From assembly GCF_032118995.1 (NCBI RefSeq), contig NC_092666.1, positions 15,253,950 through 15,317,949 of the forward strand: a stretch of 64,000 nt of DNA, in the 5' to 3' direction. Shown in pieces: positions 45,101-57,100 of this stretch (positions within the stretch are counted from its first letter, which is position 1; every line of letters starts with the position of its first letter). Both the position numbers and the translations under genes were made by a program. The notes beneath the pieces are model-generated. The model did no database searches. It was not told the DNA's origin and worked only from the letters and a program-made list of their open reading frames with translations. The DNA comes from Asterias amurensis. Its lineage: Eukaryota > Echinodermata > Asteroidea > Forcipulatida > Asteriidae.

Positions 45101-48100
45101 TTTATGTGTATTTTGGAGTGAAGACAATAACCCAAAGTACACCCTGTCTTTAAATGCCCAGCAGCCGATTTCACGAAACGCTAGGATTAATCCTAACTCG
45201 AGTTAGGACGAGTAACTCGCCCTAACTTAGGATGGGTTCAATGCTTCCTACTAATTGGATACGGAATTTAAAGTCCTTAGTTTAATCCTAAGTTAGGAAG
45301 AGTTTGTTGAAATTGACGGCACGAAAGGTGCTACTCACTTTGCCATTTGCGTTTACACCATACCATACAGATGATGGTTAAGATGAAAATAACGGCTGAA
45401 GTTCCAATAACTGCAATGATGATCCATACAATCAGATCCAACTCTAAAGAAAATAGTATCAAATAAAATTATAATAACTAATATTTCATACTGTAGTCTT
45501 ATATGCAGATATGATATTAGGTCATTGTAAGTACAAGGGCTGACTTATATCTACACATTGTGTATGCTATAATAGACTTTGCAGCCCTTAAATTTAACAA
45601 CAAATTCCTGATTTTTTCAAGAGCTATACATTTGGAAACAAACTTTATAAATGTTCACAAATTTGCACACAACGTACATGGTATGGTGGGAAACTCCCTT
45701 TTGAAATACTTTTGCTTAAAATGCAATTAGTTTTCGAGAAATGAGTGAAAAAAATTAATTTGATCTAGAGAGTCCAAAACTCAAATGTTTGAAAAACAGT
45801 GAAAACATTCTCAGAATCATCTCAGCTCATAATAGATTGATTACAATGGTTCTCCCAAATATTTCACACCATGCAAAGCTTCAAATCCATAGTAAAGTTA
45901 GCTTTTCTATGAACCCTTGGCTTTATAACCAAGTAAGTTATAGTCATCTCACCTTGTTGGACGAGTGTGATAAGTAGTGTATCCTCTCCAACATCATTCA
46001 TCATGGTACAATTATACACCCCAAAGTCTTCCATCTTTGCCTTGTCTATTATCAGTTCACTAAGAACCAAGTTAGTAACTAATATCTCACCTTGTTGGAC
46101 GAGTGTGATGAGTAGTGTATCCTCTCCAACATCATTCATCATGGTACAATTATACACCCCAAAGTCTTCCATCTTTGCTTTGTCTATTACCAGTTCACTA
46201 AGAACCAAGTTAGTAACTAATATCTCACCTTGTTGGACGAGTGTGATAAGTAGTGTATCCTCTCCAACATCATTCATCATGGTACAATTATACACCCCAA
46301 AATCTTCCATCTTTGCTTTGTCTATTATCAGTTCACTAAGAACCAAGTTAGTAACTAATATCTCACCTTGTTGGACGAGTGTGATAAGTAGTGTATCCTC
46401 TCCAACATCATTCATCATGGTACAATTATACACCCCAAAGTCTTCGATCTTTGCTTTGTCTATTATTAGTTCACTCAGAACCAAGTTAGTAACTAATATC
46501 TCACCTTGTTGGACGAGTGTGATAAGTAGTGTATCCTCTCCAACATCATTCATCATGGTACAATTATACACCCCAAAGTCTTCCATCTTTGCTTTGTCTA
46601 TTATTAGTTCACTAAGAACCAAGTTAGTAACTAATATCTCACCTTGTTGGACGAGTGTGATAAGTAGTGTATCCTCTCCAACATCATTCATCATGGTACA
46701 ATTATTCACCCCAAAGTCTTCGATCTTTGCTTTGTCTATTATTAGTTCACTAAGAACCAAGTTAGTAACTAATATCTCACCTTGTTGGACGAGTGTGATA
46801 AGTAGTGTATCCTCTCCAACATCATTCATCATGGTACAATTATACACCCCAAAGTCTTCCATCTTTGCCTTGTCTATTATTAGTTCACTAAGAACCAAGT
46901 TAGTAACTAATATCTCACCTTGTTGGACGAGTGTGATAAGTAGTGTATCCTCTCCAACATCATTCATCATGGTACAATTATACACCCCAAAGTCTTCGAT
47001 CTTTGCTTTGTCTATTATTAGTTCACTAAGAACCAAGTTAGTAACTAACATCTCACCTTGTTGGACGAGTGTGATAAGTAGTGTATCCTCTCCAACATCA
47101 TTCATCATGGTACAATTATACACCCCAAAGTCTTCGATCTTTGCTTTGTCTATTATTAGTTCACTAAGAACCAAGTTAGTAACTAATATCTCACCTTGTT
47201 GGACGAGTGTGATAAGTAGTGTATCCTCTCCAACATCATTCATCATGGTACAATTATACACCCCAAAGTCTTCGATCTTTGCTTTGTCTATTATTAGTTC
47301 ACTAAGAACCAAGTTAGTAACTAATATCTCACCTTGTTGGACGAGTGTGATAAGTAGTGTATCCTCTCCAACATCATTCATCATGGTACAATTATACACC
47401 CCAAAGTCTTCCATCTTTGCCTTGTCTATTATTAGTTCACTAAGAACCAAGTTAGTAACTAATATCTCACCTTGTTGGACGAGTGTGATAAGTAGTGTAT
47501 CCTCTCCAACATCATTCATCATGGTACAATTATTCACCCCAAAGTCTTCCATCTTTGCCTTGTCTATTATTAGTTCTCTAAGAACCAAGTTAGTAACTAA
47601 TATCTCACCTTGTTGGACGAGTGTGATAAGTAGTGTATCCTCTCCAACATCATTCATCATGGTACAATTATTCACCCCAAAGTCTTGCATCTTTGCTTTG
47701 TCTATTATTAGTTCACTCAGAACCAAGTTAGTAACTAATATCTCACCTTGTTGGACGAGTGTGATAAGTAGTGTATCCTCTCCAACATCATTCATCATGG
47801 TACAATTATACACCCCAAAGTCTTCGATCTTTGCTTTGTCTATTATTAATTCACTAAGAACCAAGTTAGTAACTAATATCTCACCTTGTTGGACGAGTGT
47901 GATAAGTAGTGTATCCTCTCCAACATCATTCATCATGGTACAGTTATACACCCCAAAGTCTTCGATCTTTGCTTTGTCTATTATTAGTTCACTAAGAACC
48001 AAGTTAGTAACTAATATCTCACCTTGTTGGACGAGTGTGATAAGTAGTGTATCCTCTCCAACATCATTCATCATGGTACAATTATACACCCCAAAGTCTT

Positions 48101-51100
48101 CCATCTTTGCCTTGTCTATTATTAGTTCACTAAGAACCAAGTTAGTAACTAATATCTCACCTTGTTGGACGAGTGTGATAAGTAGTGTATCCTCTCCAAC
48201 ATCATTCATCATGGTACAATTATTCACCCCAAAGTCTTCCATCTTTGCCTTGTCTATTATTAGTTCACTAAGAACCAAGTTAGTAACTAATATCTCACCT
48301 TGTTGGACGAGTGTGATAAGTAGTGTATCCTCTCCAACATCATTCATCATGGTACAATTATTCACCCCAAAGTCTTGCATCTTTGCTTTGTCTATTATTA
48401 GTTCACTCAGAACCAAGTTAGTAACTAATATCTCACCTTGTTGGACGAGTGTGATAAGTAGTGTATCCTCTCCAACATCATTCATCATGGTACAATTATA
48501 CACCCCAAAGTCTTCGATCTTTGCTTTGTCTATTATTAATTCACTAAGAACCAAGTTAGTAACTAATATCTCACCTTGTTGGACGAGTGTGATAAGTAGT
48601 GTATCCTCTCCAACATCATTCATCATGGTACAATTATACACCCCAAAGTCTTCCATCTTTGCTTTGTCTATTATTAATTCACTAAGAACCAAGTTAGTAA
48701 CTAATATCTCACCTTGTTGGACGAGTGTGATAAGTAGTGTATCCTCTCCAACATCATTCATCATGGTACAATTATTCACCCCAAAGTCTTGCATCTTTGC
48801 TTTGTCTATTATTAGTTCACTCAGAACCAAGTTAGTAACTAATATCTCACCTTGTTGGACGAGTGTGATAAGTAGTGTATCCTCTCCAACATCATTCATC
48901 ATGGTACAATTATACACCCCAAAGTCTTCGATCTTTGCTTTGTCTATTATTAATTCACTAAGAACCAAGTTAGTAACTAATATCTCACCTTGTTGGACGA
49001 GTGTGATAAGTAGTGTATCCTCTCCAACATCATTCATCATGGTACAATTATACACCCTAAAGTCTTCCATCTTTGCTTTGTCTATTATTAGTTCACTAAG
49101 AACCAAGTTAGTAACTAATATCTCACCTTGTTGGACGAGTGTGATAAGTAGTGTATCCTCTCCAACATCATTCATCATGGTACAATTATACACCCCAAAG
49201 TCTTTGATCTTTGCTTTGTCTATTATCAGTTCACTAAGAACCAAGTTAGTAACTAATATCTCACCTTGTTGGACGAGTGTGATAAGTAGTGTATCCTCTC
49301 CAACATCATTCATCATGGTACAATTATACACCCCAAAGTCTTCCCTCTTTGCTTTGTCTATTATCAGTTCACTAAGAACCAAGTTAGTAACTAATATCTC
49401 ACCTTGTTGGACGAGTGTGATAAGTAGTGTATCTTCTCCAACATCATTCATCATGGTACAATTATACACCCCAGTCTTCGATCTTTGCTTTGTCTATTAT
49501 CAGTTCACTAAGAACCAAGTTAGTAACTAATATCTCACCTTGTTGGACGAGTGTGATAAGTAGTGTATCCTCTCCAACATCATTCATCATGGTACAATTA
49601 TACACCCCAGTCTTCGATCTTTGCTTTGTCTATTATCAGTTCACTAAGAACCAAGTTAGTAACTAATATCTCACCTTGTTGGACGAGTGTGATAAGTAGT
49701 GTATCCTCTCCAACATCATTCATCATGGTACAATTATACACCCCAAAGTCTTCGATCTTTGCTTTGTCTATTATCAGTTCACTAAGAACCAAGTTAGTAA
49801 CTAATATCTCACCTTGTTGGACGAGTGTGATAAGTAGTGTATCTTCTCCAACATCATTCATCATGGTACAATTATACACCCCAAAGTCTTCGATCTTTGC
49901 TTTGTCTATTATCAGTTCACTAAGAACCAAGTTAGTAACTAATATCTCACCTTGTTGGACGAGTGTGATAAGTAGTGTATCCTCTCCAACATCATTCATC
50001 ATGGTACAATTATACACCCCAAAGTCTTCCATCTTTGCCTTGTCTATTATTAGTTCACTAAGAACCAAGTTAGTAACTAATATCTCACCTTGTTGGACGA
50101 GTGTGATAAGTAGTGTATCCTCTCCAACATCATTCATCATGGTACAATTATACACCCCAAAGTCTTCGATCTTTGCTTTGTCTATTATTAATTCACTAAG
50201 AACCAAGTTAGTAACTAATATCTCACCTTGTTGGACGAGTGTGATAAGTAGTGTATCCTCTCCAACATCATTCATCATGGTACAATTATACACCCCAAAG
50301 TCTTCGATCTTTGCTTTGTCTATTATTAATTCACTAAGAACCAAGTTAGTAACTAATATCTCACCTTGTTGGACGAGTGTGATAAGTAGTGTATCCTCTC
50401 CAACATCATTCATCATGGTACAATTATACACCCCAAAGTCTTCGATCTTTGCTTTGTCTATTATTAATTCACTAAGAACCAAGTTAGTAACTAATATCTC
50501 ACCTTGTTGGACGAGTGTGATAAGTAGTGTATCCTCTCCAACATCATTCATCATGGTACAATTATACACCCCAAAGTCTTCGATCTTTGCTTTGTCTATT
50601 ATTAATTCACTAAGAACCAAGTTAGTAACTAATATCTCACCTTGTTGGACGAGTGTGATAAGTAGTGTATCCTCTCCAACATCATTCATCATGGTACAAT
50701 TATACACCCCAAAGTCTTCGATCTTTGCTTTGTCTATTATTAATTCACTAAGAACCAAGTTAGTAACTAATATCTCACCTTGTTGGACGAGTGTGATAAG
50801 TAGTGTATCCTCTCCAACATCATTCATCATGGTACAATTATACACCCCAAAGTCTTCGATCTTTGCTTTGTCTATTATTAATTCACTAAGAACCAAGTTA
50901 GTAACTAATATCTCACCTTGTTGGACGAGTGTGATAAGTAGTGTATCCTCTCCAACATCATTCATCATGGTACAATTATACACCCCAAAGTCTTCGATCT
51001 TTGCTTTGTCTATTATTAATTCACTAAGAACCAAGTTAGTAACTAATATCTCACCTTGTTGGACGAGTGTGATAAGTAGTGTATCCTCTCCAACATCATT

Positions 51101-54100
51101 CATCATGGTACAATTATACACCCCAAAGTCTTCCATCTTTGCCTTGTCTATTATCAGTTCACTAAGAACCAAGTTAGTAACTAATATCTCACCTTGTTGG
51201 ACGAGTGTGATAAGTAGTGTATCCTCTCCAACATCATTCATCATGGTACAATTATACACCCTAAAGTCTTCCATCTTTGCCTTGTCTATTATCAGTTCAC
51301 TAAGAACCAAGTTAGTAACTAATATCTCACCTTGTTGGACGAGTGTGATAAGTAGTGTATCCTCTCCAACATCATTCATCATGGTACAATTATACACCCC
51401 AAAGTCTTCCATCTTTGCTTTGTCTATTATCAGTTCACTAAGAACCAAGTTAGTAACTAATATCTCACCTTGTTGGACGAGTGTGATAAGTAGTGTATCC
51501 TCTCCAACATCATTCATCATGGTACAATTATACACCCCAAAGTCTTCCATCTTTGCTTTGTCTATTATCAGTTCACTAAGAACCAAGTTAGTAACTAATA
51601 TCTCACCTTGTTGGACGAGTGTGATAAGTAGTGTATCCTCTCCAACATCATTCATCATGGTACAATTATACACCCCAAAGTCTTCCCTCTTTGCTTTGTC
51701 TATTATCAGTTCACTAAGAACCAAGTTAGTAACTAATATCTCACCTTGTTGGACGAGTGTGATAAGTAGTGTATCCTCTCCAACATCATTCATCATGGTA
51801 CAATTATACACCCCAAAGTCTCCCATCTTTGCCTTGTCTATTATCAGTTCACTCAGAATACCACCTTTCTCCTCATGCTTTACTACCGTGAATCGCCCAA
51901 ATGTCCCTGAGAAAAAGAAAAAAAAAATCAAGATAAGCTTTAGAATACCGGACCTTTTTAACTGTGGGGCTTTATAAGAGTTGTTGATTGTGGAAGAACG
52001 CAGCATAAGAGAGGTAAACTCTTTGAGGATCTAGGTTATGAACACCTTATCACCTGAACAAAATTGTATCTCGCATGAAAATGCTCTGTGCAAAAATGTT
52101 GTATCTTGCCGCCTACTTGTTTGTGTGTATCTGAGCTATAGACCTTATGCAGATGACAACATTTCAGTAGGGCGCCCTCACCTAGAGGTCAAAAGGAGGT
52201 GGTTCATTGGCCAATCCTGTGCGCCGCGCGTACAAATCTGTGCGTTTCGATTGTTTCGTCACCGTTTTTCCACTAAGATGGCCGCTGGATGACGTCAATG
52301 CATAAGGTCTATTCTAAGTGAGATACACTGTCACAATGCAATGATAAATCTTTAAGATGACAATGGGAGACTTTTTGAAAGCTCTGCCACTAGAGGGCAG
52401 CAGACCTACCAGGTAAGGGTGCACAACTCCTATAGCAAACAATGGTAAAAACTAAAAGTTCAAAAATACTCAAAAAATATTTAAAAGTCTCTCAGCCTCT
52501 TGAAAATTAAATCAGATACATTGTCATACAACTAAATTTCAGATTACTTCTCAAGTTTTGGTAGGTCAGCATTTTGGAATTTTCGCTAATTACCCTAGAA
52601 GAAACACTCCCAGAAACTCATGCACACCGCTTGTTATCCTTGGGGAACTTGTGTCCAGTACGTCCTGTTCCAGAACAGTTTGGTTTATGCTGGCAATGTG
52701 TTATGAAAAACAAAATACAGTTTGGCTAAATCTTAAATACAAAATCAAAAACACGCAAAACACAAGGTATTTGCTGTCAGTGACCGTCACTCATGCTTCT
52801 CCTATTCCTAAGTTGTTGACATTACCTGGTGAAGAGCGCCCTCTCTTGGTGATTGGCAGATAGTCTAAAGTTTCCCATTACTCACCTTCCTCAAGTTCAT
52901 TACCATCTCCCCAGGACCATATTACAAGATATGGGTCTGGCTTAGTACTGGTAAAACATTGCAGGGTAGCTTTACGTCCGATCTTTGCTTTCTGCTCTGA
53001 AGGGCTTGTGATATCCGTAATTGCTAGATGAAAATATTGGAATGGGTTTATTTATTAAATGTAGGTTCTTAGTAGATTAATTTTTGTAAACATAACGCTG
53101 ATTTATAGGAAAAAAATATCAGAAAGATACATGAAAAGTTCTGGCTGAATACAGTGTCTACTTCTTGCTGAGAAAACAGCAAAAACTAACAAAGTATTTT
53201 CATAAAAACGTTGAATCCATCCACGTTTAGTGAGGTGACAGGGGGTACCAACTGCCACTCTGGCCGCAGCATCCATGAACAGACACCAAACCACAGAAAT
53301 ATGAGACACAGTGCAATAGTGCTTAGATAATGGGCAAGGGAATAAACCAAAGTTACTGACATCTTAAGAACAGTATAAAAAGAGAAAACAGAAGGACACA
53401 AAAGATTGAGCCCTGCTGCAGTGGATCGAAAATAGCTGAGAAATCAACCTTGCCGACCTACCATTGATATCCACTCGTCCATAACTCATGATAGGTTGGA
53501 ATCCAGGGACCGTAGCGATACAGACATAGGTTCCAACATCACTGTCTCTGATCATATCAAACTGCAGGACATGCATAGTGCTTAGCGTGGCCCGGGAGCC
53601 CATACGTGTCCATTTAATGGTCGGCTTAGGGTTGCCATCTGCTGAGCATGACATCTGGGCAGGTCCTTCTTCATCAACGGAGACCGACACTGGAACCTCT
53701 AGGAATCTTGGTCCATCTTTGGAGAAAAAAAATATTTTAAAAGGAGCCCAAGAGAACTATTCAAGGGAAATACGGGCTAGAATTGATTTTAAAGTTTTGG
53801 TTCGGACTTATCAATGTATCCATGGTATTGCCCCTGTTTATCTTCAAAGCTTAGTTCAGGAGTACAAAACAACCAGGAATCTGCGATCTTCAAATAAATA
53901 CCTTCTGACTCCCTCAGTTATCAAAACCAAGTCATACGGTTCCCGCTCTTTCCAATATGCAGCAGTTCAGTTATGGAACAGTCTTCCAGAGATTGCTAAA
54001 CAGGCTGAGACATCAGAACAATTCAAAACCCATTTAAAAACATATTTGTTGACTTTGTACAATAATTGTTGATTTCCTTTTACAGCGGAAAGGGACCTCA

Positions 54101-57100
54101 CGGTGATATGTGCTATAAAAGAATGTGTTTATTATCATTATTATTATTATTATCATGAATTATTATTTTAAAAAGAAGTCCTAGAGAATCATTCAAGGGA
54201 AAATCCACACATTCAGGTATGGACTGTATGGACGGTATGGACCCAATCCACAAAGTACCCGGACGGGATACATCCGGGGTCCTGGAGGTGGGAAGGCCAG
54301 GGAAGATAGCACTATGCCAACCCACCTGCAGCCCAAGCTAATGTGCGTTTTTCCCCCAAATATTTTAACAATTGTTTTTTTGTCACATTATTAAAAAAAA
54401 ACAGGGGTGAGATTCATTGATGACAAAAAGGTTTGAAACTAGGATCCAACTTTAAGGAGTGATGTTGAAATGATAGCATTTCTATCTTTTGGCAACCCCT
54501 GGAGTTAAAAATATCAAGGATCTTTTGGGGAATATCATCCTCAGTGCTAGAAAAGTAGATCTAAGAACTCAATTTTAAATCCCTCCAGGGTTCTACTAGT
54601 TCTACACACAGTGGTCGTGCTGGTAAACCCGCCTGGCACTCACGATTCCCCAACCACTGAAAAAATTTCATCTGTTTTAGACAACCACACAATTCCCAAG
54701 TTTTTAAATTAAACTTGCAATTTCCCTTTTTTCCACCACTAAAGAAATCCTGGGCAGAAGCCTGTCCCTCTCCAGTCAATTTTTCGTTGGTCACTTACAG
54801 TTCAAATATATTTGACTAATAATAACAGCAATGACAAAACACAATGGCCCATCCCACTTCATAACTATCTGGAATACTTACATAGGATTGGAACGGTAAT
54901 ACTTCCTGTAGTGGAGCCAATAGCGTTGGTAGCAGTGCATGAAATAGAAGCCATGTGGTCATCTTTGGTCATAAGAAGCTCAAGTTGACTACTTTCAGCA
55001 CCTACAAATTAAAAGGTCAATTTACTCATAAAGGTCAATTTATTAACATAAATTATGACAGTTTTCACACAGTCAGGGTAATATAACACAAGTTCATGAC
55101 TCTCCAAGCTACGTTTTGGTCGTAACTTTTACTTTAACAAAGGTGTGTTGTTATCAATACCGATGCAATTATGGGCTCCTATCTTTGGGTGATAACTTCA
55201 CAAGATCACAGGGCTTGTAGCTGGGCATTTTCACTGGACCTGAGTTTCTTTTACAAGATGAGCGGCCGATTTCACGAAACGCTTGGATTAATCCTAATTC
55301 GAGTTAGGACGAGTAACCCGTCCTAACTTAGGATGGGTTCAATGCGTCCTACGTATTTCGATACGGAACTGAACCCGTCCTATATGTAAGTCTTAAGATT
55401 AATCCTAAGTTAGGAAGAGTTTGGTGAAATCGACGGCTGATTCAGGATGAGAAATGACTGTCCTTACCTGCAAATTTACAACTCTCAAATTTTCATTTTT
55501 GCAAAGGGAACAAAAAACTTCCAATGGAAAATCTTAAAGTCCATGGGAAACTTTTGATGGGGCACCAGGGCCAAGGACCGGGGGCAATGGATGGCATCCA
55601 TGTAATTCTAGGCATGCTATACAAAAGGAGGAAAAAACCCATCAAATGACAGTCCTATAAATTTTTTTCTGAGATCCTACCTGATATTGGTTCATTATTC
55701 TTAACCCAGGTATACGTCACACTTCTTGGGTTTGCATCCACAACACAGCGGAAGAATACAGTCATATCTTCTCTGATCTCTGATGGAGTAGACTCTACTA
55801 CAACCACTGGGGCATCTGGAAAGAATGTTAAACAGCATCTCAATGAAAGAAGGGATGACAATTACAATACTTCAAAGGGTGTCGTTTCTAATAGTGCTTA
55901 TTACCAAAAAGTTGTTGGGTATACCCTGCCTTAAAGCCATTATACACTTTCGGTACAGAAAAGAAAAAAAAGTTCACAGATTTACAAATAATTAACAGGG
56001 TTTACAGAAGGTAATGGTGAAAGACTTCTCTTGAAATATTGTTTCATGAAAGGCTTTACTTTTTGAGAAAACATTAAAACAATATCAATTCTCGATAGCG
56101 AGAATTACGGATTTATTTTAAACACATGTCATGACACGGCGAAACGCGCGGAAACAAGAGTGGGTTTTCCCGTTATTTTCTCCCGACTCTGATGACCGAT
56201 TGAGCTTAAATTTTCACAGGTTTGTTATTTTATATATAAGTTGTGATACACGAAGTGTGGGACTTGGACAATACTGTTTACCAAAAGTGTATAATGGCTT
56301 TAATGGCAAAAAATAGCTAAGCACAACAAAATTACGCTCAACAGAATAAGGTAACCAGCCAAAATACCAAGTCACAATTTTCTGCAGAAATGTACCTGTA
56401 GACCCATTTTCTCAGAATGACTAAATTGTATGTTTTGGATGTAGACAAAATTTGCCCTTGAAGGAAATCGCATGCAGTATTGTATCACAGCGCTACAGTG
56501 CTCTTTAAGTTGTTATGGTCATAAACTTGAAGAGTAAATACCTAAAGTACACACTTCCTTAAGGGCATATTTAAAAAGCTCTTAAGCAGATAATACTGCT
56601 TGACAAGGTTCTTTGCTAAGCAAATATTATTGAGTGGGGCACCAATAACTGTATTTTTTGCTGGTAACACAATTCTACTAATCAAAACTATTTTGTGCTT
56701 AGCAAGTTATTTTGCTTACAACTTAATAAAAGTGGGCCTTGACAGAGTAAGTTTACTTACGTTGAACATCCAGAATGACTGCAAGTTTCTTAGGTGTACC
56801 CAGAGCCATATGGGAGACTTCACACACAAAGACAAGGCTGTGATCCTCAACAGTTGGGGACAATATCAATGTACTAGCGACGTTCATCAATTTCCCAGAT
56901 GGGTCAACATCAGACCACGCCCTCGTGTGGGTAGCTGCTACCTCTGCCTCCGCTCTCAACCACTTGATCTGGGCGACTGGGTTGGCTCGAATGGCTTGGC
57001 AGGTTAGGTTGGTTGAAACACCAACGACGACTGGTAGGATAGCATCACTGGGGTAAATGGTTGGGGGCTCTGGTATTTCTGTTTGGAATTAAAAGAATTA

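Noticed and set aside
45953-51851. CRISPR-like array
   Set aside because: Units are directly adjacent with no unique spacers and derive from a coding exon of an animal gene.
45864-52006. Giant repeat proteins on either strand (1201, 1187, 804 and 802 residues)
   Set aside because: They are products of a 138-bp unit that is open in two opposite frames. The sense frame includes intron sequence in every unit, and the plus-strand frame has no domain.
53578-54072. Host gene on the plus strand
   Set aside because: Its second half is a LINE reverse-transcriptase tail, and its first half is antisense to the Ig4 exon.
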